NCBI GenBank assembly: GCA_963816855.1
Contig: CAWFMA010000038.1
Coordinates: forward strand, 62,001-126,000
Origin: DASTFP01 sp963816855
GTDB taxonomy: Bacteria; Verrucomicrobiota; Verrucomicrobiia; Chthoniobacterales; Terrimicrobiaceae
DNA length: 64,000 bases
Reading direction: 5' to 3'
Below are positions 1 to 9,028 of this stretch, in pieces. The translations under genes and the position numbers were made by a program. The notes beneath the pieces were generated by a model that worked only from the letters and a program-made list of their open reading frames with translations, made no database searches and was not told where the DNA came from. Position 1 is the first letter of the stretch, and every line of letters starts with the position of its first letter.

Positions 1-1967
1 CAAACAGACCTAGCATGCGAAGAACAGACAACTCAGGACCCTCGCCAAACCAGGTTTGGTAAGATTCCATTACCTTCCGAGCATGAACTCCCTGTCGTAC
101 GTCGTGAGAAAGACGTTCTGACACTTCCTTACGACAACGGATGTCTCCATTATAGGCATCTGTCAGATAACTACCCAAAAGCGTCAGCGCGAGACAATGG
201 CCACTGAACTCGTCGCTGGCACTTCGCAGCTTCGCTTCATCCCCTTTGACGCCTAGCGCTCGGAGCAGCTTCGCACCGGCATCGCTGGAGAGTTGTTCCA
301 GGTCACGACGCGGGGCTGAGGTGCGCTCGTGATCTGCAATGTCCGCAATCGGCAGCCGCGTGGTAATCACGCAAAGCCCCGTATTGAAGGCAGCAAGCTC
401 GCGCAAAAGCGCCTGCAGGGAAGGATCACGCACCCGTCCTTCTTGTGGACCAGGCGGATTTTGGAGCGGCTCCAGGCCGTCCAGAACCAGTAAGGTTCGA
501 CGATGCGCGATCAGCTTCGCCAATCTTTCGCCCTTCTCCCACGCCGTTCCGATCCGTGGATCTGGATCTCCAAACCAAGTGAGAGCAGCGTCAAGAAATT
601 CATCTGCGGAGGAGGTGCCTCCACTGCTGCCCTGCCTGTAAAAGGACCAGCCAAAAACGAGCTCGCGCAGATCGATAATGTTCAGCAGCCATCCCTCGGA
701 GCCAATGGTTGACAAGCGTGGACTTCCCGACACCAGCCCAGGCAACGATTGTAACGACATTTACATCCTGGTTTGCCCATGCATCATCCAGGAAAGCGAT
801 ATCCTCCTCTCGACCAAAAAGATCGCTTCCTGTAACGGGCAATCTGGCTATTGAAATCTTCTCCGGTCCCAGTCTTGCTGGCGGCTTCCGAGTAACGGAA
901 TAGGAATTTCCGTCGGGCATCTGCCCCAATCTCTGATAAGTGATTGTGCGGCCTTCGTCGATAGCGCCCGTTATCGTCGGCAACGCCTTCAGAAGTTCGG
1001 CCGGTGTCTGAAAACGCCGCTTGGGATCTTTATCGAGCAGCACTTCAATGAGGCTGACGATCGGCTGCGGCACACTTTCGAGTTGCTCAAGTGGTAACGG
1101 TGCATGCTGATGCTGAAACATCACCTCAGCAGGTGAACCCCTGAACAGCACATGGCCGGTCACCATCTCCCAGAGTGCCACCCCTAGCGAGTAGAGATCC
1201 GAACGGATGTCCGCGCCGACTCCTGCAAACTGCTCGGGACTGGCGAACTCCGGTGTCCCGGCAAAGCCGCCGGGTACTGAAATCGCAGTCTGAGAACCTG
1301 CTTCGTTGACCACCTTTGCCAGGCCCAGGTCGATGATTTTCGCGGTCACAGCGCCTTCATCCTCGAAGTTCACCATGATATTGCTCGGTTTGATGTCCCG
1401 GTGAACGAGGCCCTTCTTGTGCACTGCAGCCAGACCGGCGGCGACCTGCGCCGCAATTTCCAGCGCCAACTTTACGTCAAGGCGACCCGTGCGTCTGACG
1501 AGGTTCTCGAGCGTTTCCCCCTCCACAAACTCCATCGCGTAGAAGTAGTTCCCGCCGCTCTTGCCCAAATGGAAGACCGAGGCAACGTTCGGGTGGCGCA
1601 CGCTGGCCGCCGCACGCGCTTCGCGCAAGAAACGAAGGCGCGCCGATTCGTCACCGAGATGCTTTTCACTGATGACTTTCAATGTCACGGGGCATCGAAG
1701 ATCGACGTCGAACGCTTTGTAGGTTACGCCCATCGCGCCGCGACCCAGCTCGATCGGTCTCCCGTCTTCGCCGATTAGTAGCTCATAATGCTGAAATCGT
1801 CGTGCCACGCCTTGCGATTTCAGCTTGGCCACACCCTCAGAAGAAGACTCGCCGGACTCAACGTCCTCAGCGAGTGCCCCGTGCAGCATGCACACCGGAC
1901 AGAATTCCATTGCTCCGGAAAACTCATTACCGCAACTCGGGCAGACGCGTCTGTCCTCCGTTTTCAT
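1..1967 (-). pseudogene. Ser/Thr protein kinase with STAND (NB-ARC-like) ATPase, frameshifted and cut by the window edge
   Basis: The start at 1967 (MKTEDRRV) places a zinc ribbon at once (Cys 9, 12, 23, 26). The kinase domain follows: Gly loop LGRGAMG at 74-80, ATP lysine in VTLKVI (K97), catalytic HRDIKPSNIM, DLG in place of DFG, and SPE in place of APE. After a linker comes an NTPase with FGREEDIAFL and the P-loop AWAGVGKSTL. The first frame runs out near 600. The NTPase continues in another frame from about 680 to 1 (VFGWSFYRQG, LLVLDGLEPLQ, ITTRLPIAD), so one indel lies near 650-680. LLVLDG is Walker B-like and ITTR is a typical sensor motif. Proteins of this type phosphorylate Ser/Thr and use the STAND domain as an oligomerising switch. 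The C-terminal repeats lie outside the window. The break may be real or an assembly error. Confidence 0.85.
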
Positions 1968-2313
1968 GGGCCTAACCGCCCTTCGGATGCAACCAAGGCG
2001 TCGCAAAGAGTCCAACTCGTAGCGTGAAGGCTCGCAGCGCCCCCCGCCGGCGGACCATGGTCGCGTTTCACCAAAGAATCAGTCGTTAACCAACAATAGC
2101 GGGTGAAAGCATGTTTAGGAATAAAATTCCTGAACCCTGCTGGATACCGGAAGAACCTCACCAACGAGTGTAAGGAATCGCACAATCGGAGCGGGGTGTG
2201 GGCTGTGAGCGAGGATTCACTTCTAGACGGATCGCCGGCGGTGAGCCGAAGAGCGTCACCTCTCGCAGAATACATTGACCGCGTACCGAAGCTCGCTTCT
2301 CATCTTCTCTTGA
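1968..2313. other. Gene-free stretch upstream of the kinase gene and the caspase relic
   Basis: No convincing reading frame is seen here. It separates the leftward kinase-ATPase gene from the rightward caspase-like relic, so promoters for both may have been here, but no clear -35/-10 pair was recognised. Confidence 0.4.
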
Positions 2314-2735
2314 TCACAAAAAGCCCTCGCGACGGCGATCTCGGCCGGCGACAACTCTGGTTGCCCGAGCGCGTTGACAACTCTGGCGAAGGAACAAAAG
2401 TTCTCGTCAAGCACGCTGCTCTTGACCCGAGCGGCCACTGCCCAGGCCGTATCTGATGCAATCCTTGGGGCAGCCTAGGCGCTCAAGTCCGGTGATCTGT
2501 TCTTCCTGACATACTCGGGGCACGGCGGGCAGGTTGATGATACCAATAGCGAGGAAAAAGACCGCATGGACGAGACCTGGGTCTGTTATGATCGGCAGCT
2601 CATCGACGACCAACTTTACGAATTGTGGGGCAAGTTCAAGGCAAGCGTTCGCATCCTCGTGCTTTCGGATAGCTGCCACAGCGGCACGGTATCCGCAAGA
2701 TTCCGGACCTCGTCTCCGGAGCGGTCTATGCTCGC
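2314..2735 (+). pseudogene. Caspase-family (peptidase C14) protein relic
   Basis: One frame reads from KALATAIS (2320s) through TLLLTRAATA to the catalytic-His motif LTYSGHGGQV, then DETWVCYDRQL and the catalytic-Cys motif VLSDSCHSGT. These are the two signature motifs of bacterial caspase-like (metacaspase/orthocaspase) p20 domains. The frame is interrupted by a single TAG at 2476-2478, between AILGAA and ALKSGDLFF, where relatives usually have Lys; AAG to TAG is one substitution. After about 2695 the frame no longer looks like the family, and the expected N-terminal start is missing. The gene is therefore a broken relic with both catalytic residues still present. Caspase-like proteases cut after Arg/Lys and often work with STAND ATPases such as the one encoded next door. 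Confidence 0.75.
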
Positions 2736-3167
2736 GCCGGCGACGCGGCGAATGATCTGGCGTCCTTGCCCGTGCGTTCGCGCACAAAGCTCTGAAGCGT
2801 GTGGGGTGCCATGCCACCGATCTGGGGAATGATCTCGAGCATCTCGTCCATGCTGCCGGCCTGTTCGCCCACTCGCTTCAGCCCCTGCCCGAGCGGCTCC
2901 TGGAGGACCTGCCCCCAAAGGATCGACAGATGCGTCACCGCAACCGGATTGTCCGGCGTCTGCCGGGTCAACGCCTCACGAAACTGCTCGAACTTGATCT
3001 CCACGTATTCGACCCGTCGGTTGAGCGCGGCTGAGAATTCGGATGCGACTTGACGCTGCGACAGCATCGCCCCGACAAGAGGGGTACACCTTCCCCACGT
3101 GAGGATCGGGCTCAGCCAGGACCGTCGCGGCGAAATCGAGCTTCGCGTCGTGGTGGCGCAGACCCAC
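2726..3167 (-). pseudogene. NmrA-like / NAD(P)-binding family protein relic (C-terminal part)
   Basis: The minus strand carries KLDFAATVLAEPDPHVGKVY in one frame and then, after an indel near 3060-3090, QVASEFSAALNRRVEYVEI and later TLQSFVRERTG in another. This order matches the C-terminal half of NmrA-type atypical short-chain dehydrogenases: the section assigning loss of the old promoter allele, 'HVGKVY', then a helix of the 'A..FS.ALGR.V.YV' type, and a terminal 'L..FV' helix. The N-terminal Rossmann GxxGxxG part is not visible. It converges on the caspase relic and abuts it at about 2730. The assignment is from remembered family patterns, not a search. Confidence 0.5.
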
Positions 3168-3410
3168 ACCTCTAAATTGCAGTTTTTTGCGCTCCCGGCA
3201 CCGGCGCGCTGTCCAAAACCGAGAGCGACGACGGGAACGAGTTCACGAGAGCTCTTTGCAACTCGATGTCCTGCGAGGAGGAGCCTACCAGAATCCTGTA
3301 AGGGCCACGCGTAACGTCTGCTTCGGCGTTATAGTAAGCCGGCGAGGGCGATCGAGGATGATCGTTACTTTTTTCGATTCACAAGGCTTAAGATAGACTT
3401 TCCGTGGCCC

Positions 3411-3758
3411 TTATAGGGGTTTGGGAGCGAGCGACGGCTTGGGGCAAAAGGACGGTCCGTTCTTTCGGAACTCCTTCAGACTCTCGCTCAGAAGGAGCAG
3501 GGCCTTGGTCACGCCCTTGTATTTTTTGCCGGTTTTCTTGACCTGACCCTGTAGCACGAGGTTCTGGAGCTTCTCGTACGTGCGCAGCCGCAACATTTCC
3601 TCGCCGCCGCTGGCGGCATTCCGAGCCCGGAGAGCCGCATAAATGACACTGAAAAGGGCTTTGAATTCATAGGATTTCGAGTTCGAAAGGGCGGCCACGA
3701 GCTCCTCAGTGACATTGTCCGGACCACGACGGGAGAAGCAGCTGAAATTTGAAAACAT
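3411..3758 (-). CDS. Conserved small basic hypothetical protein
   Basis: The frame encodes 115 aa. From VTEELVAAL onward it reads like a compact helical protein: a run with KSYEFKALFSVIYAALRARN, then EEMLRLRTYEKLQNLV, then a Lys-rich tail (VKKTGKKYKGV). The layout resembles a small winged-helix or helix-bundle domain, and the phrase 'LRLRTYEKLQNLV..G.VKK' recalls conserved verrucomicrobial proteins of unknown function. The first 15 residues (MFSNFSCFSRRGPDN) look unlike the rest, so the true start may have been lost or may lie at a different codon. No partner genes are nearby, since both neighbours are relics. Function unknown. Confidence 0.5.
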   Translation of the reverse strand: MFSNFSCFSRRGPDNVTEELVAALSNSKSYEFKALFSVIYAALRARNAASGGEEMLRLRTYEKLQNLVLQGQVKKTGKKYKGVTKALLLLSESLKEFRKNGPSFCPKPSLAPKPL

Positions 3759-4212
3759 CGAATACAGATACCACAGACTTTGAAAATCTCGTGCACAATC
3801 CCAACACGTTTCGAACTGCGCCTCCTTTCTACTGAGCTAATTTGCGACCCCGAAAGCGAAACCTACGCTTTGAAGTGTTATTTCTGGTGAAACTCGAAGC
3901 CGGCGGCACCTCGGAAGCGGCGCAACTACTCGTTGCTGTTTTTACTTCAGGCGGCCAGCTACGTAGCCAAAATATGCACTCACGCAACGCTATCTGGTCG
4001 CTTGACCCGCTGTGGGAGCACGCGTCGTTCGGTCGGTTCCGGGGTTCGTTGTGCTACCTCTGGATACCACAGATCTATGAGTTTGGCGGCCATACCGGAC
4101 AGCGGGTAGAATCCAGATCAGGCGTGGTGAAGTTAGGTTAAGCCGTAACTGTTTCCGACCCTTTGGTCTGTCGGTATCTGAATATCTGACCGTTTCTTCC
4201 GTTTCCAGATTT
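3759..4212. other. Gene-free stretch
   Basis: Open frames exist on both strands but none shows a recognisable motif or start context. The stretch lies between a small hypothetical gene and a group II intron scar and is probably debris. Confidence 0.35.
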
Positions 4213-4330
4213 CGAGTAGACCCGGGGATTTCACCCAATCTCCCGACAGAACCGGACGTGAGCCTCTCGGCGCCTCCGCCTCGTGCCACCCTATCAGTCG
4301 AAACCTGTCGACGAGGCACGTCCCAGTTTT
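4213..4330 (-). mobile_element. Group II intron 3'-region remnant
   Basis: Read on the minus strand, this stretch contains GAGAGGCTCACGTCCGGTTC followed by TGTCGGGAGATTGGGTGAAAT and a CTACTCG ending. Bacterial group II introns carry a closely similar block just after the reverse-transcriptase gene. No reverse transcriptase and no clear domain V hairpin or 5' end remain, so this is a scar. It fits the general decay of this part of the contig. The call rests on a remembered consensus. Confidence 0.55.
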
Positions 4331-4439
4331 CCTTTTGGCGTGGGAGGCCGCATTGCGCGACGAGGAGATACGATTTATAGCGCGTCGCGCCTATAACGGC
4401 GAGCCTGGTTCTTCCAGTCAATGCTTCACCTGCAAGCCC

Positions 4440-5834
4440 TCAACCGTGCCAGCCGAGTAACTTTCGTTCCTTGATCAGCCGACTTACCTGTGGCGGCACC
4501 ATGATTTCCCAGCTCGCATCGCCCTGGCGCATTTTGGCAAGCACCTTTCGCGAAAAGATCGGCAGGCAGGTTTCATCCACGCCGCGCAGGCCCTCGATTC
4601 CGTGATTCTTACGTAGGTATTCGTAGAGCGGGCGCAGATTCGGCGCCACACGCAGGTTGCCCGCCGTGATGAGCGGGCCATTGGCCGGGTCTTGCAACGG
4701 ATAGACGTATAGCTTGAGGGCGTTTTTGAACAGTCGGCCAAATGATTCGAGGATGCCGCCCTCGAGATCGGCGTAGTACTTCTCCTCGAAAATTTCCCGG
4801 AGGGTGCCGACGCCCATGACCAGTCCAATCATCTTTTTGGTGTGACGAAACAGGTAAGTCGCCAACCGGTGGTGCTCGCCGTAATTGGATATCAACACCG
4901 TCTTGCCCAGCGAACCGAGGATGTCCACCCGATCGAGGAAATCCGCGTAGTCAATGGTCCCCTCATCACTGAGGTTCTTGAGTGTCATCTCCATGAGCTC
5001 AAGGATTGGCTCGCCTCGCACCAAGGGTTCCTTCACGAAACGCGCTCGGGCCAGATTGAGCATGTCCAGGGTGACGCGTGTTACGGGCCGGAAGCTGCCG
5101 CGCTCGACCAGGATTGGCTTTTTGTAAAGCACCTCGGCGGCCTGCACCACTTCACCGTTGGCGGTGAACATGGCCGCAGCGGTCAGGCCGCAGCGCACCA
5201 GTTCCAGCGCCATCAGACGATTGTCCAGCATCTGAAAGGCCGGGCCGGAGAATTTGATCATGTCCACTTCCGCGCGCTGCGCCGTGAGTCCGTCAAGCAT
5301 CGAGGAGATGAAGTGCGTGCCATGATAAAAAAAGGCACCATAAACCAAGTTCACCCCCATGATGCCGAGCGCTTCCTGCTGCAGGAGGTTTTCCCTATCC
5401 AGCAGGCGCATGTGGATGATGATTTGGGACGGTTCGGTCCGGGGACGCCGTTGGAACTTCATTCCCATCCAGCCATGCGCTTCGTCGCGACGCGTGAAGC
5501 TGGTGGCCGCCACGGTGTCGGCGAACACAAAGAAGGTCGTTTTGTCCCCGCGTTTCGCGTCCAGTTCTTCCTGCAGCCGGCCGTACTCGTAATCCAACAT
5601 GGTTTGCAGTCGCTGGCGGCTGACGTAGCGATCAGTCTTGCCGTAGAAGCTGTTGCTCACGTCCATGTCGTATGCCGAAACAGTCTTGGCCACGGTGCCG
5701 GCGGCACCCCCCGCGCGGAAGAACCAACGCGCGACCTCCTGCCCGGCACCGATCTCAGCGAAGGCGCCGTATTTGCCGAGGTCCATGTTGACAGCGAACG
5801 CCTTTTGGTGCGTGGCTAAGGGTTCTTGGAGCAT
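4440..5834 (-). CDS. Conserved protein of unknown function, about 464 aa
   Basis: The longer open frame (to 6137) begins in the tail of a gluconolactonase relic, so the start is placed at ATG 5834 (MLQEPLATHQKAF), where family-like sequence begins. Conserved-looking blocks include AEIGAGQEVARWFFRAGGA, AYDMDVSNSFYGKTDRYVSR, FFVFADTVAA, LGIMGVNLVYGAFFY, AEVLYKKPILVERGSFRPV, LGSLGKTVLISNYGE and YADLEGGILESFGRLFKN. I recall near-identical blocks in proteins of cyanobacteria, planctomycetes and Bacteroidota that automated pipelines label inconsistently (TonB receptor, nucleotide adenylyltransferase). Nothing here supports a TonB receptor: there is no signal peptide or beta-barrel pattern. It is probably a soluble cytoplasmic enzyme. 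No Shine-Dalgarno is evident. It is intact although surrounded by relics, which suggests selection. Confidence 0.8.
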   Translation of the reverse strand: MLQEPLATHQKAFAVNMDLGKYGAFAEIGAGQEVARWFFRAGGAAGTVAKTVSAYDMDVSNSFYGKTDRYVSRQRLQTMLDYEYGRLQEELDAKRGDKTTFFVFADTVAATSFTRRDEAHGWMGMKFQRRPRTEPSQIIIHMRLLDRENLLQQEALGIMGVNLVYGAFFYHGTHFISSMLDGLTAQRAEVDMIKFSGPAFQMLDNRLMALELVRCGLTAAAMFTANGEVVQAAEVLYKKPILVERGSFRPVTRVTLDMLNLARARFVKEPLVRGEPILELMEMTLKNLSDEGTIDYADFLDRVDILGSLGKTVLISNYGEHHRLATYLFRHTKKMIGLVMGVGTLREIFEEKYYADLEGGILESFGRLFKNALKLYVYPLQDPANGPLITAGNLRVAPNLRPLYEYLRKNHGIEGLRGVDETCLPIFSRKVLAKMRQGDASWEIMVPPQVSRLIKERKLLGWHG

Positions 5835-6114
5835 CGCTTTAGAACTTACAAGAGCGCTCTGCTCTAGCCAAGAGTTTGTGGGGAGGGACGGGGAGGCTTG
5901 TAAGGCGATCCGTCCAAGGTCGGGGGTTGCGTTAGCAGCTGGACAAAAGCCAACCTTATTGTGTCCGGACGGGGTTATTTGAAATTCCGCTCCACCACTG
6001 CGAGGTTGGGTGCCTGGCTGAACGCTCAGCGTGTAGTCACCTCCCATAGCCGTGCTGTATTGTCCTCCGAGGCGGGTCGCGGAGTGGGTGCATGGCGACT
6101 TGAGAATTGATTCC

Positions 6115-6345
6115 CACCTTGTCCCTCGAGTGGTCATTTTGACGCGATAGATCGCATATTCGCCATAGTGTATAGGACAGAGTCGTCATCGCCCCATTTG
6201 CAGTTTGAAACACGCCCGTCGAACTCGATGCCACCGAGATGCGTGCCATCGGGCGCGAATATCTGTAGCCCCCGGGGCCACTCGCGAATAGATTACCGTC
6301 CCTGTCGAACTTCATGCCCTCGGGAAGGCCGTGTTTGTTTTTCGT
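6115..6345 (-). pseudogene. SMP-30/gluconolactonase-like protein relic (C-terminal part)
   Basis: On the minus strand GLPEGMKFDRDGNLFASGPG runs into a frameshift near 6262. It continues in a second frame as LQIFAPDGTHLGGIEF, SNCKWGDDDSVLY and TMAN, shifts again near 6145, and ends as YAIYRVKMTTRG. This order is the C-terminal blades of SMP-30/gluconolactonase beta-propellers (lactone hydrolases of sugar catabolism; the GDGNLxxxxPGG turn and the terminal 'YRV' strand are typical). Only the last quarter of the protein remains and it has two indels, so it is not functional. It meets a nuclease relic on the other strand near 6345-6384. Confidence 0.75.
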
Positions 6346-6383
6346 CCACGCAGTCGCATCGGCGGACGATTTCTTGCGCCGGA

Positions 6384-6780
6384 TCGTTTAACGACGCCAC
6401 GTGGCGCGACTTGGAAGATTGGATCCTTTCGCAGGAGCGGAGCCGGAGCGGCAAAGGGTCGGTCTTCACCGGTCCGGTCTTTCAAGAGCCCGACCCAGTG
6501 TATCAAAGGGATGAAGGTCCCGGTTGCATTCTATAAGGTGGTTGCGGTAGTCGATGATGCCAAAGGCCAGCTCAGCGTAACGGAGTTCCAGATGGATTAA
6601 TCCAATGTGATGCCGCTGCAGCCGGGAGCGCCTATGCCTGAAGCGCCTTTCGATCCGGGCCGTTTGTCGGTGGATCAAATAACGTTGTCGGAATTGGAGG
6701 AACGTTCGGGCCTCGATTTCGGAAAGCTCAAGGATTTCGATGTCCTGGCAGCGCAGCCAGTGCCAAAGTCCCTGTCGAGA
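6384..6780 (+). pseudogene. DNA/RNA non-specific endonuclease relic (C-terminal part)
   Basis: The plus strand reads FNDATWRDLEDWILSQ, then SVFTGPVFQEPDPVYQ, which is the typical C-terminal half of secreted DNA/RNA non-specific (Serratia/NucA-type) nucleases. A frameshift near 6510 leads to VAFYKVVAVVDDAKGQLSV. A TAA at 6598-6600 interrupts the 'D-Q-S' position, and the frame resumes with PFDPGRLSVDQITL and ERSGLDFGKLKDFD, the standard family ending. The catalytic DRGH motif would lie upstream and is gone. There are at least two disabling changes plus truncation. Confidence 0.75.
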
Positions 6781-7119
6781 GGTGCCCGATTGCGTCTACC
6801 CTTGACGGGGGTCCGGGAGGCCGTGCTGTGGGCTCCTTGACCCTGACCCCGCCCGGTTTCTGATACTGGATCCCTCTTTCCTTGAAATGCAGGCAACCTG
6901 CTGGGAACCGCCGCCACCGCGCTGGAGAGCGCGTTAAATGATCGTGAATTTGGACACAGGAGGGCGGCGATAGGAAGCATAAGCAGTTCAGGCCGGAGCT
7001 CTTCATTAAGGATAGCAGCTTCGATCAGTCTGAAGCAACGAAACGATCGTGGCAGAGCCCGATAGTGTTGGCCCGCAGGTCACAGTTCGCTTCCAAGGCC
7101 TTTTCGTCTTTCCATTTCT
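6781..7119. other. Gene-free stretch
   Basis: No reading frame with recognisable content is seen between the nuclease relic and the decarboxylase gene. Confidence 0.4.
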
Positions 7120-8473
7120 TTACAGACAATACTTTCGAGCAATGCGGAGCATGGCGTCTAAGCTGCGCTCAACGTCCACGTCCGTGGTCGCCCAAGATGA
7201 TACGCTAATTCGCATAGCCGTCCGTCCTTGCCAGACGGTCACTCCACACCAGCAGGTTCCCTCTGTCTGAAGCTCTGTTACCACATTGTGAGTCGTTTCG
7301 GCATCTCCAAATGCTACCAACACTTGATTGAGAGTGACCTCATTGATCACCTGGTATCCAGCAGATCGGAGGCCATCTGCAAAGCGTCTGGCATGGCGGC
7401 AGCAGCGCTCGACTAACTCGATCACACCACTCCGGCCAAGCGAACGTAAGGAGGCCCAGACTTCTACACCGCGTGCCCGTCTGGAGAGCTCGGGAGTATA
7501 GTCTGAAGGGTTTCGAAATGGACTGTTGGTGGGAAGATACTCGGCCGTGATGGCCATGGCCGCCCGAAGCGAATCAGCGTCGCGAACGAGCGCCAATCCG
7601 CTATCATAAGGGACATTCAGCCATTTATGAAAGTCCGTCGCCCACGAATCAGCATTGGCTAGGCCGCTCGTAAGGTGCGCCGCGAAGGGGGCAGTTATTG
7701 CCCAAAGACCAAAGGCGCCGTCCACGTGCACCCATCCACCGGCGGCGTGTGCACGCTCGCAGATTTCGGGAAATGGGTCAAAGGCCCCCGTGTTGACGTT
7801 GCCTGCCTGAACGCAGATAATCGTTGGAGCCGTCAAAGGCGGCAGTGAGTCCGCACGCATCCTTCCCTGTGTATCGACTGGCACTGTAACGACTCTATTC
7901 CGGCCCAATCCCAGAAGCCCCAGGGACTTGAAAAGTGTGGGATGCGCTTCCGCTCCAACGACCACCGTAATCGCCGGCGCGCCACACAGCCCCTCGGCTT
8001 CGACGTTCCAGCCCGCTTTCTGTAGCACTGCGTGGCGCGCTGCCGCCAGCGCAGAGAAGTTTGCCATCGTTGCTCCAGTGACGAACGCACCTCCACACTC
8101 TGACGGCAATCTGAAGAGGTCCAACAGCCAACGCAGGGCGACTTCCTCAAGCCGGGCGGTAGCGGGCGTGGGAGCATATAGGCCCGTGTTCTGGTCCCAG
8201 GCGCCGGCGAGCCAATTGGCTGCCAAGCTGACAGGGAGTGAGCCGCCAATGACAAAGCCGAAAAAGCGAGGACCGGCCATCGCCGTTGTGGCTGGTGAGC
8301 AGGTTTCGTCGAGCTGTTTGATTACCTGTTCAGGTGGGGTGGGCGCTTCAGAAGGGCTCGTCAAGTGCTGAGAGTTTCGCAACTGCCTCGGGTAGTGGGG
8401 CAACGCTCCGTGCCTCAAGGGATTCTAGATATGAAATGGCACGTTGAGCTGTATCCTCTAACAGTTTTCTCAT
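7120..8473 (-). pseudogene. PLP-dependent group II amino-acid decarboxylase, one N-terminal frameshift
   Basis: The main frame (7120 to about 8353) carries PRFFGFVIGGSLP, the cofactor loop FVTGATMANF, HVDGAFGLW and the PLP lysine in TDFHKWLNVPYDSG. This is the fold of group II decarboxylases (glutamate/aromatic amino acid/tyrosine type), which remove CO2 from an amino acid. The normal N-terminus lies in a different frame: ATG 8473, MRKLLEDTAQRAI, LEARSVAPLPEAV, ALDEPF, then a stop near 8353. Joining the two frames restores a full-length protein of about 450 aa, so a single indel near 8350-8360 breaks it. Substrate cannot be told from sequence. A fold-I aminotransferase-like lyase is the alternative. 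Confidence 0.8.
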
Positions 8474-8663
8474 AAAAGTTAACTAGACTTGGCGAGGTTT
8501 TTCAGCATCACGGCCGGGCGCGCAATTCGGATAATCTCCTGCGGTCCCTTCGTCAGGCCAAAACAGGCACACGTACCTGATGCGCTTCCAATGTCAGTAA
8601 AGAACTTAGGGGAACACACACAGGTCGCCCCCGGAGTCGCGAATTCCATACCCGGGTTTCACT

Positions 8664-8936
8664 ATGGCAACCCCCGATGAGATCAGAGAGAGTGAGTTGG
8701 GCAACAAAGCAAAGTGCATTGGCCGTTGTCTGCGAAGATCGCCATCCACTGACGTGTGGGCCGCTGACTACGGCTGCTTGCTGGTTTATGAAACGCCCGA
8801 TTGCTCGGGGGAATTTCACCGTTTCGAAAATCTCGACCAAGTTGAGGACTTCCTTGTGAAGAGGGAACAGTCCGGCGCGATGAGATGTTGCAAGGTTGCG
8901 AGCAGACCGGACGACGATCCGTCCATAACATCATAA
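8664..8936 (+). CDS. Small hypothetical protein
   Basis: This is a 90 aa frame starting at ATG 8664. The middle part (YGCLLVYETPDCSGEFHRF, then LDQVEDFLVKREQ) looks protein-like and contains four cysteines. There is no signal peptide, membrane segment or family motif that I recognise, and no clear Shine-Dalgarno sequence. It sits alone between two leftward damaged genes. It may be a spurious frame. Confidence 0.35.
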   Translation: MATPDEIRESELGNKAKCIGRCLRRSPSTDVWAADYGCLLVYETPDCSGEFHRFENLDQVEDFLVKREQSGAMRCCKVASRPDDDPSITS

Positions 8937-9028
8937 CGTTAAGAGTTGAGACTGTATTCCGACCGTTATCTGGTTCAGGCTTTTATGCAAGCCGCTCACT
9001 AAAATCATCTTGACATCTCAAGTGGCAC

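Noticed and set aside
3990..4421. A 143-codon minus-strand frame
   Set aside because: Covers the group II intron scar and shows no protein-like pattern.
4842..5819. A 325-codon open frame on the plus strand
   Set aside because: Antisense to the conserved 464 aa gene and without protein-like features.
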